This document shows, one piece after another, positions 11,516-26,043 of a stretch of DNA of 64,000 nucleotides (position 1 is its first letter; each line of letters begins with the position of its first letter). Made by a program: the position numbers and the translations under genes. Under the pieces are notes generated by a model, which did not search any database, was not told the origin of the DNA, and worked only from the letters and a program-made list of their open reading frames with translations. Source of the DNA: Grammothele lineata (Eukaryota; Basidiomycota; Agaricomycetes; Polyporales; Polyporaceae); contig NDFF03000101.1 in NCBI GenBank assembly GCA_002150815.3, positions 62,001-126,000 on the forward strand, written 5' to 3'.

Positions 11516-13056
11516 ATGGAAGCCGAGAACGCGGCCGCGGGGCCGTCCGCCGCTGCGCCCGACAGGAAAAAGCCGATTGTCATCATCGCGATTGGCATGG
11601 CTGGCGCCGGAAAGTCGACGTTCGTGCAGCAGATAAACTCGTACCTGCATTCAAAAGAGCCGCCAGCGCCGCCTTACATCCTCAACCTCGACCCTGCGGT
11701 GGCAAACACTTCGTATGAGGCGAATATCGACATCCGAGACACGGTCGACTACCACAAGGTCATGAAGGAGTGTGTGTCGTTTTGTAATCGCCCACTCGCT
11801 TTCGCGGTGGTTACTGACGTCATTTGATATTTTCTGACAGATACAACCTTGGACCCAACGGGGGCATCCTGACCGCGCTCAATCTCTTCACAACAAAATT
11901 CGACCAAGTGCTTGACCTTGTCGAGAAGCGCGCAGAGACTGTTGAGTGAATATATGCGCTATTCTCCTTGAATGATACATTTACTCACACCGCATTCTGG
12001 AGCTATGTGATCTTGGACACACCGGGTCAGATAGAGATCTTCACTTGGTCGGCATCCGGCGCAATCATTACAGATGCTGTCGCCTCGTCATTACCCACCG
12101 TGGTGGCATATATCATCGACACACCTCGGACGACATCGCCCGCGACATTCATGTCAAATATGCTCTACGCGTGCAGGTACCCACTCACCCATGTTATTCG
12201 CCTACGTCTGCTGAGATTTTCGGACAGTATCTTGTACAAAACAAAACTTCCGTTCATACTGGTTTTCAATAAGACGGACGTGCAACCACACGATTTTGCG
12301 ATCGAGTGGATGCAAGATTTCGAGGCGTTCCAGGCTGCACTGGCGACTCACCAGGGCACGACCGACGACGAAGGCGAACCAACGTACATGAACAGCCTGA
12401 TGAACAGCATGTGCCTCGTGCTCGACGAGTTCTACAAACACCTCACGGTACGTGCCTAGATTCTTCCCCACTTCCATATTCCGTTTCTCATCACATGCGG
12501 GCGTACTGCAGGCAGTCGGACTGTCAAGCGTCACCGGGGCCGGCGTGAAAGAGTTCTTTGACGCCGTAGATGCCTCTCGATCCGAGTATGAGCGGTGTGT
12601 ACTGTGTTCCATCTCTGCCACATCTCCATTTACACTCCATGCATCCGCTTACCGCTACTAACTTGTCGCCGGTACGCAGGGAATATTTACCGGAGCTCCA
12701 GCGCGCGCGAGAAGCACGGGAAAAATCGCTCAAGGACCTGAAAGACGAGTCCCTCTCGCGCTTCATGAAAGACCTCGCCGTCGACCGCGAGCGCAATCCC
12801 GCCGCTGCCGCCGCGGACCGCTGGGACCCGACGGCGGAAGAAGAGGAGGACGATGACGACGACCTAGATATGAACATCATCGATCGAAGTGCGTATCTCG
12901 ACTTACCCCCGCCGCCCATACAGCTCTGAGTTCTGCGCTGGCGCTGACGTGGTGCTTGCACGATCAGGCGAGGACGCGTGGCCGGGCCAGTACATTGACG
13001 TAACACGCATGCGGCCGCGCAACGATGAAGGTATGGCGTGGCCCCGCCCGGGATAG
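11516..13056 (+). CDS. GPN1: GPN-loop GTPase 1 (Npa3/XAB1), RNA polymerase II assembly/import factor
   Basis: Seven exons: 11516-11769, 11841-11945, 12003-12176, 12228-12447, 12512-12594, 12680-12888 and 12968-13056, giving 377 residues, close to the usual 370-390. The P-loop is GMAGAGKST at residues 27-35. After the first splice the GPN signature reads [17 protein letters not shown]3 is [10 protein letters not shown] and G4 is FNKTD. A Glu/Arg-rich tail ([14 protein letters not shown]) with an acidic run [13 protein letters not shown] leads to [13 protein letters not shown]1 binds RNA polymerase II and promotes its cytoplasmic assembly and nuclear import. The C-terminus is read through to TAG at 13054. 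A possible further intron (GTATGG at 13031 to CAG near 13071) would replace the last residues with an unnatural Arg-rich tail, so I did not use it. Confidence 0.92.
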
Positions 13057-14763
13057 ATGACGCTCCTTCAGGTGAGTTGACCGACTTTTCGCTCTCTCGT
13101 CGCCTGCGGACCGTCAAAGAAACTAGGGTCGAAAGGAGGCGTGGAGGCGGCGAGGCAGGCGGTAGCTTCACGAGGGCCCGTCGTAGGTCCATCTCCGCGG
13201 TTTCTAGCGGAGACGCCGCCCGCCTTACGACCTCTCCGCCCCCGCGTGCGGGCATTCTGGTGCGCTGCCGGGAGCGAAGGTGTGGCAGGGTGCTGCAGAT
13301 GGCTTGGACGCCATATGATGTCGAGCGGTGATCTTCGGCCTTTCGGGTGTGAAGGCAATGGCGCTTCGATTCCTGCTTTCGTGGTCCGGGGTTACCTCGT
13401 TTTAAACTCAACGCCACGTGTTACGGGGCCACATCGAGTGTACAGTAAGCGTTCGCGGCATACCAGCAGCGGGATACCTCGCATGAGAGTTCCTCGCCAA
13501 GCGGTGGAGATATTTTCTGGGCAGCGAAGACTGGTTGTCCGCTGCTGGCTCTTTGCGCATTATACGCTGTCAATGATAGGCGCATCCATCTATCCCGGAA
13601 CTGGAATTGTGCCAGAGCTGCCACCATCACGTCTTAAAATTCATCTCCGCACATGCTAACGAGGCTCACTCCTAGGCCGGCAACGCAACATTTTTCCGAC
13701 GTCCGGGGCAGGTTCTTAACATAGTAGCGGGATGCTTAGAATGTGATTTTTACCGTGTACTTTACAACGTTCAGTCCGATTCGCCCGGCCAGCATGCCCA
13801 CGCTTTGCAGCGGAGAGTTTTGGCATGCCGACAGTGCTGTAACACGCTCCCTGGACACGCCACAGGCGTGCTGCAGCTCACGGACACGGTGGGTACGCGG
13901 GGCTACGTGGGGGCGAATTCGTCCGTGTCAGTCTAGTGGATGTCCGGATGACTTGCCAGATCGCGATCGCGGTGCCGGAGATCCTTTCCCGCCGCGGGCT
14001 GCGCGTTCGGTTTATCGCTGAATCCTGATACAGATTACGGCGCGATTAAACGTTCCTTCTGACTTCAATCCCGACGTGAAGAGGTGACGGGATGACGCTG
14101 CGAGTTCCGACGGCAAGGCTCTGTGCGAGTGGGATTCTCGCGGAGGGGGCGCGGGGGCTTTGGGCGGAGTGCGGGGTGCCGAGTGTAAGACATGGCACAG
14201 GCCAAAAAAGCTTGGGGAACCGGCCGCTTTGCGCGATCATGGCGTACGCTTGCCGGAGGAGGAGCTGGGGGCGCTGTTCCAACGACGATCGAGAGTTAGC
14301 CTCGACCCACGTCCGGGCGGGAGGCACGACGGATGGATGATCGCTGAGCGCGCCACAGAAATGCAGGACCCGGGGTGCCCAGCGGGGGAAACAAGACGGC
14401 CGTGGTGAGCGCAGGCGCGGTGATGCTCGCGCGGACGAGAGGCTGGCGGACCACTGACGGACCCTCGGGCGTTGACAGGGCGTGAATCCGGACGAGGGGC
14501 GGCCTTTTCAACATTCCTCAATTGTCGCCCGTTGCCCTCCGCACCGCATGGCTTTGCCTTTTCCGGCCCCGCACCTGCCAGTTATGTAAGCGCGTATAAA
14601 GTCCCTGCCCGCGTCCCCGTCTGGCCTCGCTCCTCCCCGCCGCCCTCTTCCCCACTCCGCCTCGCTCGCCCGCCTCACACCGCCTCAACGGCTCGCCGGC
14701 TTCGACGCACGAACATAGACAGGACCCCTCGCTCGGCTTTCTCGCCCTCAAGGACATCAAGAC
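13057..14763. other. Intergenic region upstream of CDK1
   Basis: About 1.7 kb without a gene I can support. Open frames here are Arg/Pro/Gly-rich and lack domain signals. The right end is the CDK1 promoter: CT-rich stretches at about 14620-14700 and the TATA element listed separately. Confidence 0.5.
14595..14601 (+). promoter_or_regulatory. TATA-like element of CDK1
   Basis: TATAAAG lies 162 bp upstream of the CDK1 start codon, followed by the pyrimidine-rich tract common before fungal transcription starts. Confidence 0.4.
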
Positions 14764-16570
<1,807 letters not shown>

Positions 16571-17748
16571 CGGCCCGCCCGTGGGTTTCGCCGCGTCCCC
16601 GCCGTCCGCCACGTCTCCGCCCTATGCTGCATGCCTGCCTCTCACATCTGCTGTTCGCCCGCAGCCACGATTTCTCCTCCTTTGCACGCCCCCGCGCCCA
16701 CCTCCGATGTTCGATGTTCGTTCAGTGTCCTCAGATCCCCATCGTCACGCCCCCATTCCACGTTTTCGTTTGCACGCATCACGACCTCGCTCGCCCACGC
16801 AATCCATCCACGATCTCTGCCCCTCTCAGCCGTCCCGTTGTTACAGCTACCGTTACCGTTACCGTTACAGCTACATTGTGTCCTCTCTCATCTCTCATCC
16901 CACGCTGCCACCGCTGCTGCCGCCGTCACGACGTACGCTACAATGTATTTTGTGCCATACACCTGTGTTTTTGTCCCAGATATTGAGTCGTTAGTCTTGG
17001 CTGCCCGCCGCCACCGTCGTTACGATCGGTGGGGGTCGCCGACTCGCCATCACCCGCTGTGTCTATACATCTTGGTAGATTGTCTGCGTTTGTCGTCGTC
17101 GCCTTCCTCTTTGCTTTGCGTCGCTTGCACTCGGATATAGTCGATGTGAACGTAGAGCGTTGGAAGGTGCATGCCTCGATGCTTGAGGCGTTCCGTTGGC
17201 GGACCTGTGAGCTGATACCCAGGTTTAACAGGTTCAAAGGAGATATCTTCCGACTTTTGTAGCAAGACATGTCTGTCCAACCCTTGTATTTTACTTTTAG
17301 CATCCGTGCATTGGCTTCCTATCGAACTCTGAAGTGTTCGAGTCGCCGGAGAGGCTGGACACTGCTCCAAATCCAGTTTTACTTACTCGATCACGTGGGT
17401 AGGAGTCGAGCCCCTCAGTGGTCAGGCGCCCAACCTCGAGTCTCTTGAACGCTTCCTTCGGCTACAGAGCTTGCGCCAAACTCGCGAGCTTTGTCTTACC
17501 TGACCACCCTCTGCGGCCGTACGAGTTCCGGTTGTCCGCGTGGCAGGATATATGCGCTGTTTTCTCTTCTCATAGTGCTTCATATCATAATTCTCATCAT
17601 GGGTCCTCACTACTAGTAGCACTCGCCTTGCACCAACCATCAAGAGTAGCCGACCACTCCTACCGGTACCGACAGAGCCAAGATCGTCGACCCGGACAGA
17701 GACAGCGCCTTTTGGTACCATTGCGCTACGGAGATAGGGAGGACGGAA
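16571..17748. other. CDK1 3' region and FunK1-A upstream region
   Basis: CT-rich 3' UTR-like sequence runs to about 17000. The rest has no recognisable gene. In-frame coding-like sequence directly upstream of the FunK1-A start (about 17650-17748, between a TAG and the ATG) suggests that gene has a 5' exon here that I could not define. Confidence 0.4.
16841..16874. repeat. Short tandem CGTTAC repeat flanked by TTACAGCTAC
   Basis: Three CGTTAC units sit between two copies of ACAGCTAC in the CDK1 downstream region. The tract is too short to be telomeric and looks like a microsatellite. Confidence 0.6.
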
Positions 17749-20526
17749 ATGTACGACGAGTTGCAGGGAAAATGTGTCCGGCTCAAGACCACCGCGTTTC
17801 AGGAGCAGTTGCTCCCCAAACCACCTGCTCATCTCATGCCGTCCCCGAAGAACATCAAGGCCCTGGAAGAGGAGTTCCGGAAGATGGTTGACCAAAATAT
17901 GTTGCGCGCGGATCAGCGCAAGATGGAAGAGGATGTTACCTTAGCGTGTGACTTTGTAAGCCCCTTTCTCGCTTATAGACACCGCTGTTGTCTAACATCT
18001 ATTGCAGGCCGAGCTCGTTGACCGTTATGTTCTCAAGGATGTTGGAGGACGCAGGACTGCTCTACCCTCTCGCCAATCTGGCGCGTCCAATACTATGATG
18101 GCCCCGACGCCGGACACCGCCGACGACCCTGCTGGTTCCTCGAGTAGTATGAAAGCGATGATTCCTGAGAACGTCCCTCAGTACTTCATGAAGCCATCGT
18201 CGAGCGAGTATGACGAAGGCGACGCGAGTCGGAGCAAGTCATCGGATGCCGCCCTGTACCTCAGCAACGTCAACCTCGCCCGTGGCCACCAGAACTGGCT
18301 GCATCAGCGACTCTTCTTCACATTTACGATGGACGAGTGGGGCATTTCCGATCCGTTCGACGAGATAGGCACTCCGGGCACATATTCCCAGTCCAGTACC
18401 CGTGTCAAGGTCGGACAACAGAAGCTCGCGCACGCCCACCACATCTTCACATATCAGCATCGCACGGGACTCTTCTCGTTCATCGTCCTCGGCTCCAGGT
18501 TCCGCGTTCTGCGCTGGGACCGCTCTGGTGTCTGCGTGTCGGAGAAGGCCGACTACGTCGAGGATGCGACGACGCTGGTCGAGCTCATCGTCAGCTTTAT
18601 CCTCCTCGACGACGTGTCGCAGGGGATCGATCCCACGGCGACGATGGTGGAGAAGGACTCTGAGGAGTGGCGGAAGATGGAGGAGGTGGCTCACGAGGCT
18701 GGGAAGCTTGGCGTTCCGGAGTGCTCGCACGAGCCTGGCGCTCCCCCTCCCAATGACCCGGAGCTCCTCGCGAAGCTCACGGAAGACTTCAAGTTTTTCA
18801 AGAAGTCGAAAGCGGACAAGGCGTCTGCCGCGGATGAAGTGCCTTCCGCCGCGTCCACCTCCGGCTCGACCGTCGACACTCCGCCAGCGCCCTCTGTGAC
18901 GACCTCGGACGAAGTCGAGCCAGCGGAGGAGAGTTTACCTTTCGTCTGGGCGTATGAGCGTCAGCTTTTTGAAACCTCCATCTCCGATGGCTGGCCACGC
19001 TACAAAATCATGATCGGCAACCGGGATACGTTCCTCGTAGGCCGGCCGATCCACGAGACGTCCGGGCTGTTTGGGCGTGGCACACGGGGTTACGTCGCGT
19101 ACCACGTCCAATCGAACCGGTTCGCGTTTCTGAAGGACGTTTGGCGCCCTCCCTACGTGGACGTCGATCTGGAGGGCAATACCCTTCTCGACCTGAATGA
19201 GAATGGGGTCCACTTCGTGCCAACGATCCTCACCCACGAATTCGTGAAGGGCCAGGCGACGGAGGTGTCTCGGTACTGGATCAACTCTATGAAGACTGAC
19301 AGAGACCAAAAGGTGGAAGCGGAGGCGGGTCGGGAGGCCGGCGAGGGGGACAGCAATAAACGACGGCGCGAAGACGGCGAACCTAGGCCTCAGATGCCGC
19401 AAATCAGGCTCTACCACCACACGCACTACCGGATTGCGGTCAAGGAGGTTTGCCTGCCGCTCGGTGCGTGCACGACGAGCAAGCAGATCGTGTTTATAGT
19501 GGGAGACGGTATCATGGGTGAGCCTGGCTCCTAGACGGTTGTGGTCGCACCATGTTCTCACTCGTCGTGGAATTTTAACAGCGCACTCCGATGCTGTCGA
19601 GCGCTGCAGGATATTGCACCGAGATATCAGCAGTGGCAACCTCCTGGTTCGCCCCGCCTTCCTTTGGAACAAAGAAGACGGCACCTTTTACGTCGAGTGG
19701 GTTGGCCTCCTGACTGACTGGGAGTTGGCGAAGCCTATCGCGAAAGAGCAAGCCACGGAACGTGCGCGGCAGCCTGAGCGCACTGTAAGTAACGTCTCCG
19801 AGCTCTGCGTACGTATAGCAATGCTGACGCACAGTGACATAGGGAACGTTCCAGTACATGTCGGTTGCGTGTCTCAGGGCAAAGTTCCACACAATCAGCG
19901 TGGCCGACGAGATCGAGTCGTTTTTCAACGTGCTTCTCCACCAATCTGTCAAACGCGTCCCCCACAACTTCGAGCACAGTATGTATGAGGTGATGCAATA
20001 CTTCCTCGGACACAGGTTTGAGAACGGCTTGAAGACTTGCGGCACAGAGAAGACGACCGCGATCAAGGAGGGAGTACTCAAGATCGATGCTGTGCCCCTC
20101 GTATTCCACAACAACAAGCCTCTCAATGCTGCGATCAAGACGATGTTCCGGTGGTTCAAAGCCCGGTACGAAGTTCTCGATTACGAGCACCACAAGGCAT
20201 CCTCGTCGGCCGACCAACCGTCTGCCATCGACTCTGACTGTGACGATGCCCCGCCTCCTACTCAACGTCGCAGAACTGGCTTCTCGCTTACTAACGTCCG
20301 AATGCGAGAGGCCTGCGACTCGGACGACTCGTACTCCATTGATTGGGACGATGGATACGACCTCACAGTCTCCGAACCATCGGTTGAGACAAGAGCGAAC
20401 GCGAAGCTGCTTGACGACCATGCCATGGTTCTTAAACTCTTCAAGTGGCTACGTGAGCCTGACACTCCATGGCCGGAGAACGAAAAGCTGCGTCCTATCG
20501 GCACTCTGGCGAGCCTTCAACGTTAG
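17749..20526 (+). CDS. FunK1-family protein kinase A
   Basis: Four exons: 17749-17955, 18008-19517, 19582-19784 and 19843-20526, giving at least 867 residues. The true start may be upstream, because the frame stays open and coding-like back to about 17650. The FunK1 fold shows YQHRTGLFSF and RWDRSGV in the N-terminal half. A Gly-loop analogue GRGTRGYVAY follows, with the probable nucleotide-binding Lys in FAFLKDVWRP. The catalytic loop ILHRDISSGNLLV has intact His-Arg-Asp and Asn. The metal-binding motif reads TDWELAK in place of DFG, typical of the family, and IADEIESFF-type helices (VADEIESFFNVLL) follow. FunK1 kinases are expanded in mushroom-forming fungi and mostly uncharacterised. The last three introns match those of kinases B and C, and the next gene downstream is the coiled-coil membrane protein. 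Confidence 0.85.
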
Positions 20527-22036
20527 CTTCAACGCCCACTCGCACTGCCAAATCGAGAGCCGGAGGGAGCGATGATCCGTCAGCTTCACCCGAGCACGAA
20601 CGTCAAAGTCTGCCCTCACCCCACGCCCTGCTCGGGTTGCGCGCGGACTCGGAGCGGCCACACGGGGTATGTTCGCGAAGACACGGCGGCGGTAGGCTGC
20701 TCTGCGGACGCGCCTTGTAGGAGAAAGGAGGCACGCACGTATGTCCGATCATCGATGGACATCGCAGCATGAGTATGCCCTTTCAATTCGAGAGCGGTTG
20801 TCGCGATGTTTATGCTGACATTGTCCTCTTCAACTTCCAGTGCACCTGCCACTGAGACTCCTCTGCCTCGCGCCGGACGCCGTGATTGAGTTGTGTTCAT
20901 AATTAGTGTAAATTTGCTGTAATAGATGGTCTTCCGTCTTCGTCTTCTTGCACTGCCCGCGATTGACGGCGTCGCTCGTTCGTCACGGTGTTCTCACCGG
21001 CGCGCGGCAGCATGTTCATGAACGTCTAAACAAAGCAGCCATGTGTCATTATGCTTGGAGGTAAGTAATCCACCGCCGATCGTCTTGTTGAGTACTGTGT
21101 CTCGGCCGGCCGAGATGTACGCTATCGTCTAGGAGCAGGGGTAGGACTATGTAGAGCAGAACTTGAGAGCGGCTTTGTTGAAGAGATGGGCTGAACAGCC
21201 TAAGCTCGAAGCCAAGCTGCCGGCCCACGTGGCCGAGCCGTTAAAGGCACAACGTCCCTATGTAAGCGCTTAATCATGTCCTCGCCTCCTCCGCCAACCG
21301 ACGAGCCGGGCGAGCCCTCCCACCACCGCGTTTGAAGTACCTCATGAGCACTTTCTCTCGATAGTTGGAAGACTGGAGACGGAAATATACTGAAAACCGT
21401 GCACTTCCCCCTTGAAAATGTAGGTAACAAGGACAGCTAGGAAGGCTTCCGACGTGCAGTATCGATATTTCCTGGAATCTCCTACGCTCTCGCCTAGTAT
21501 GCTATAGATCAACGAAGATGTACGTCTCCAAGATCTACGAAAGCCTGTCTTCAACGTCTCGTAAGCGCTTTGAAGTCGGCGTCGTCGTGCGCTCCCAAAT
21601 AAGAAGTGTCAACCTTTGTGGACGGCTTCTGTTCGGTTTCGGTGGTCGTTGTCAGCGACGACGCCGAGCTGCTTCGGGGCGACGTCGCGAGCTCAAAGTC
21701 TCGCTTCTCGCTTTACCACCGTCCTCTATTTACCTTTTACAACCCTCACCTCGACAGCCCCTATCGCGTTTCTACGATGCTCGGTATTTCAGACTCTGCG
21801 CACCGGAAGTCTGTCTGCCGATGACAAGCCTGGCTCCTGCTTGGGCTCGATCGGTATGTTGCCAAACTCGCTCCCTCGTCGTCCGCGGCTGACATACCAG
21901 TCAGCCTCCATGCCAGCCCCCAGACGCATATAACTTGCCCCGCAGGAGGAGACACTCTCACTCTTCCGCTTCCATCCACCACCACCTCACTGTCGCTCCT
22001 GCCTACCAGCCGCCAACACCAGCGCGACTCTCTACC
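20527..22036. other. Intergenic region between FunK1-A and the coiled-coil gene
   Basis: No intact gene is seen. A possible decayed coding fragment lies at 21132-21261 (separate entry). CATATAAC at about 21928 may be the TATA box of the next gene, about 105 bp before its ATG. Confidence 0.45.
21132..21261 (+). pseudogene. Possible decayed coding fragment, family unknown
   Basis: One frame contains an in-frame stop near its start, then reads DYVEQNLRAALLKRWAEQ and LEAKLPAHVAEPLK with GC-rich third positions. It ends at a GTAAGC donor-like site. Neither flank continues as coding sequence. I do not recognise the family. Confidence 0.3.
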
Positions 22037-24929
22037 ATGCCAGACGTCTTCAACCACCTCAGACCTCTAGATCGCCTTAGAGCGCCCCTCGCCTGGCTCA
22101 CTCTGAACATCGCTGCCATCCTTACCGCCGCGACTCTCTGGTTGAACCTCGACTTCATCGTCATCGACACTCGCATGGCACTCTTCGGCATCACCTCCGT
22201 CCTTGTCCTCACCCTCATCATCCTCTCTGTCTGTATCAGCCTCCGTCGTCCGGCCACGCCCATCAGTATCACCGGCAGGTCCATCTGGAACTTCCCTGAT
22301 GTCAAGTTCGCCTACGTCCTCAGCGCTTTCACCATCTCGACTTCGTTCGTGGTGTGGGTATGGCTGAAGTGGGCGCGGATGGAGAACCGGGCACGGCGGG
22401 CAGAGTCAATGGTAGTTGCAAGGGACGCCAAGATCAGCAAGATGCGTCGTCAGTCCAAGGTGTGTATGCCATATCTTGTCGTTAAGCCCATCAACCCACG
22501 CGCGTAATAGGACACGGCGAAGAAGTCGAACGCGAAGTTCAGCGCTCTTCAGCGGTGGTGCGCGGCCGAGGTCAGCCGCATCAAGGACAAGGCACGCTTC
22601 GACTTGCAGCAGCGCTCGAGCGGCCACGCGGCGACGGTTGAGCAGCTCAAGGACGTGCACGCGACGGAATATGCCAAGGCGAGCTCGACGATTGCGATGC
22701 TCCGGGCTACGATCGCCTCGATTGAGGCCCGCGCAAAGGTTCGTCGCCCCGGTCATCCTAAAGCATAGCGCATATAGTGATGGTTTCGCAGAGCGACCAG
22801 GAAGCTTCCAACGCTGAGATCAGCTCCCTCAAGGACGCGCTTCGTAAGACCGAGGAACGGAGCGCGGCTGACAAGGCATCGGACAAGGCACTTCACGGTC
22901 AAGCCGCGGGATGCATCGAGTCGCTCGAGGCCAAGCTCGAGGCTGCCAACACTCGCGCCGACAACGCAGACACTCGTGCAGACAGTGCTGAGACCAAGCT
23001 CACACTCACGGAGGCGAAGCTGGCAGATACCGAGAAGCAGCTGCAGGTTTCGGAAGAGCGGAACGAGAGGCAAGCGGTGGTGATCACCACTCAGTCGGTC
23101 AAGCTGGTCACGGTTACCACGGAACGGGACGATGCGGTATTCGCGGGACTGGAGAAGGACGCGACGATCCGGACGCAGGCATATGAGCTCGACATGAACG
23201 CGATCGTGAGTGTGGATATACGCGTGCCTTCGCAGCTTGTGCTGACGTACTCGTTATGAAGGCGATGAGGGAGAACGCGACTCACTCCGGGATTCAGCGA
23301 GGGAGGATGGAGTCGCTGGCGGAGGACGTGGTGAAGGAGAGGGCGAGGCGCGCGGCAGATGAGAACGCTCACCAGGTGCGTGGCGTTGAATGATCACCGC
23401 ATTGACGTGAGTTTGACGCATAGATATTCAGGACGCACTGAAGGCCAAGGGCGTCGAGCACGAGAAGACGATCAAAGCCATCAAGATGGACGCTCAGGTA
23501 CATTATCTCTCACATTCGCGCGATAGTGCGCTCGACTGACATTGTGTTCATAGCGCGAGTCGAATGAGCTCAGGAGCGAGCTCGCGATGATGCACGGAGA
23601 TATCAAAGCTGGCCAAGCAACTGAGGCAGAGGTCCTTCGTCTTCGCGAGGAGCTGCAGACTGTCCGGGATGCGCGTTCGTCGGATGCTGAGAAGCACGAA
23701 CGTGAGAAGGCGGAACTTGAGGTACGTCTTCATCGGCTTCATCGTCTTCAGTTATAATGACCTCCTGTTTACAGGCGACGATCAGCCGCAAGGACTCTAC
23801 AAACGCTCGTCAGGCCCAGGAGCTCGCACAAAAGGTTCGGATGATCGAATCCCGGGACGAGAAGATCGTCGACCTCGAGCGGGCGGCGGCCTCCGCATCA
23901 GCCGAGAGCGCCGAGGAACTTCGGGCGACACAGGCGGAGGTCACTGTCCAGAAGACGGAGGTCAGCAGGCTGACGGACGAGGTTCGGGAGCGGGACGAGG
24001 AGATCGCGGAGAACGCCAAGGTGTCGAAGGCCGAGATCGCGAAGCTCCAGGGCAAGATCTCACTCCTGAACGCGATCCTGAACAAGAAGGACGACATGAC
24101 GAACAGGTGGCGGGGTCGGATAGTCAAGCGGGCGGCTTACACCTTCCCTTCGGCGTCGTCGCCTGCGCCTATGCCCGCGCCTGCGCCTTGGGCGACGGGC
24201 AAGATCGTGGGCTGGACGCCGCCATTCGAGCGATCCAAGTTCGCACAGTCGATCGGCTCCCCGACGCGTCTTGGGAGCAGTTGCAGCATGCCGGACATCC
24301 TCCAGACCCTGGGTGGCCTTGACGGCGATGACGGCGACGACGACCATGACCACGATGGCGACAACGCAGAGGTGGATGTGGGCCCCTGCCCGACCTCGGC
24401 ATCGACAGACTCTTTCGCGGCCCTCGCACACGACCTGCCATCGACGTTCGACTTGGAGAGCCTCGGGCAGGAGACGCCAATCTCGGCGTCTGAGTCGTAC
24501 GAAGCGTGGAAGGTGGAGCCGTCCAAGCATCGTCGTCGGGGCGGGAGGCGAGCGAAGAAGGCGGCGGGCCCGGAGACTCCGAGCGAGAGCGGGTTGCAAG
24601 ACGCGGCGTCGGCGACGGTGACACAGAGGCCGCAGTTTCCGCCGGAGGTGCTTGCGCGGGGGCCGTCGAAGTGCAAGGCGTATAAAGCGAAGGGGAAGGG
24701 GAAGGAGAACGCGGTCCCCGGCTCTCCGGCTCGCGGGGGACTCAAGGCACCTGGCTCGCCTGCGAAGCTATCTGCGGCAGCCCTCGCTACTGGTCCGGCC
24801 GCTCTCAAGTGTCTCGGGAAGTCATTGGGCTCGAGCTCTCCGAAGAAACCGGTATCTGGGGCAGCTGGTTCGCCTGCGCCTGCTCGTCGTCCGCTTGCCT
24901 CTGTGGCTTCCCCGAACCAGGGGAAGTAG
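22037..24929 (+). CDS. Membrane-anchored coiled-coil protein, no recognised family
   Basis: Seven exons: 22037-22459, 22511-22738, 22792-23205, 23262-23375, 23432-23497, 23554-23721 and 23775-24929. Every intron (51-56 nt) falls between codons, giving 855 residues. Three hydrophobic segments at the N-terminus (about residues 18-40, 46-68 and 92-112) should place it in a membrane. A long Ala/Glu/Lys-rich coiled coil then runs to about residue 590. It includes heptad-like runs (SLEAKLEAANTRADNADTRA, ETKLTLTEAKLADTEKQL) and LRLREELQTVRDARSSD. The C-terminal third is disordered, with an acidic DGDDGDDDHDHDGDN patch and repeated SPAR/GSPA and Lys-rich motifs. The all-phase-0 exon structure is what one expects of a repeat-like coiled coil. 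Function unknown; it sits directly after a FunK1 kinase, as does its broken copy at 30.0-31.1 kb. Confidence 0.8.
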
Positions 24930-26043
24930 ACGGTGCGCCACGATCTCGTCGCGTCTGCGGAGTCGTGCTCCCACCACACCCATACTCATATTATCATTCA
25001 TTTATCTACTAGTAACCTCGTGCACGAGTACTTACAGCGCTTCGGTTTCCATTTTATCCTAGACATCTCGGCCTATACTTACCATACATACCCATCTCCC
25101 CTTACTTTCCCTTTGTTCCTGGTTCGTCTTCTGACTCTTTCTCGGTGTACGCGTAGAGTTTTAGCAGTTGACACGCTCGGCATTGTACCGTAGCTGAGTC
25201 CTCTAGAATTTAACTCGTATTCCGCCCTTATTCTGCTGGTGGCAATATTCCTTTGTGACGACAAATGCACTTACTCGTCATCATTGGAGTATGTCTGGTG
25301 GTTTGCGTTAGGTTGCCGGATTGCCGGTCATGGTAGAAGATTCAAATCGTTTTGCGAAGCAGAACACAGCGAAACGGAGCATATCAGTGATCCCTTAGCA
25401 CAACTTCCGAGAGAAGTGAATGATATCGAACTCAAGCCCACTACAGTGCCGATGACGGAGTTTCGACAAGTCCTAGGAGTCCGAGGGTCCGTGATCATGG
25501 CAAGCATGCCGTAACTCAGAGCCGACGTCGGCGTGCCTCGAATGTGGCAAATTGTGCTTCCTGGATCAAGGTGCCCCGCTGCTGTCCATTGTGCTTTGAT
25601 GGCACAATCGGTCATTGTCTTGAGTTTTTACCGCAGTGTGCGAGTCACTACTGATGGATCCGGCAAGGCGCTAAAGCAAATGAATTAGCCGTGCGTGGCG
25701 GATGGCGCGTCCATCCGGAAAAGGTAGGTGAACCAGTTCGCGTATGGGCGCCTCTCTCCTTAGCTCCTGACCACCGCGACCTTAGACCAGTTTTCGTAAA
25801 GAGCCTCACACTTCCCCATTGTCTGCCACAAAGCAAAGGTGAGTTATTGCTGTGCATATCGTTTGTTCTCCCGATATGCAAACCTCTCCGCAGCTCAGCT
25901 TCCTACACGAGTGTGGCGATTCCTTCAAACCCGTTCAACGTGACCACCGACCCCTCCGTATAAATCCACAGCACCGTATCTGTGTGAGTGAACTGTTCTC
26001 TTCTCCGCTCCCCATTCTACTTGCGTCTCTTCCCTTGCCTACC
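24930..26043. other. Intergenic region upstream of FunK1-B
   Basis: The 3' region of the coiled-coil gene is followed by about 700 bp with no gene signal. The FunK1-B promoter occupies the right end. Confidence 0.5.
25959..25965 (+). promoter_or_regulatory. TATA box of FunK1-B
   Basis: TATAAAT lies about 80 bp upstream of the FunK1-B start codon and is followed by a CT-rich leader. Confidence 0.55.

Noticed and set aside
13057..13331. Alternative last exon for GPN1 through a GTATGG-CAG intron
   Set aside because: It would add about 85 Arg-rich residues unlike any GPN1 tail; reading to the nearby TAG gives the normal length.
12524..13417. 297-codon minus-strand frame over the 3' part of GPN1
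   Set aside because: It is antisense to well-supported GPN1 exons and encodes Ser/Arg low complexity; a shadow frame.
17395..17460. tRNA-Leu-like D-arm sequence (CTCAGTGGTCAGGCGCC)
   Set aside because: No matching T arm or acceptor stem could be folded downstream; chance resemblance.
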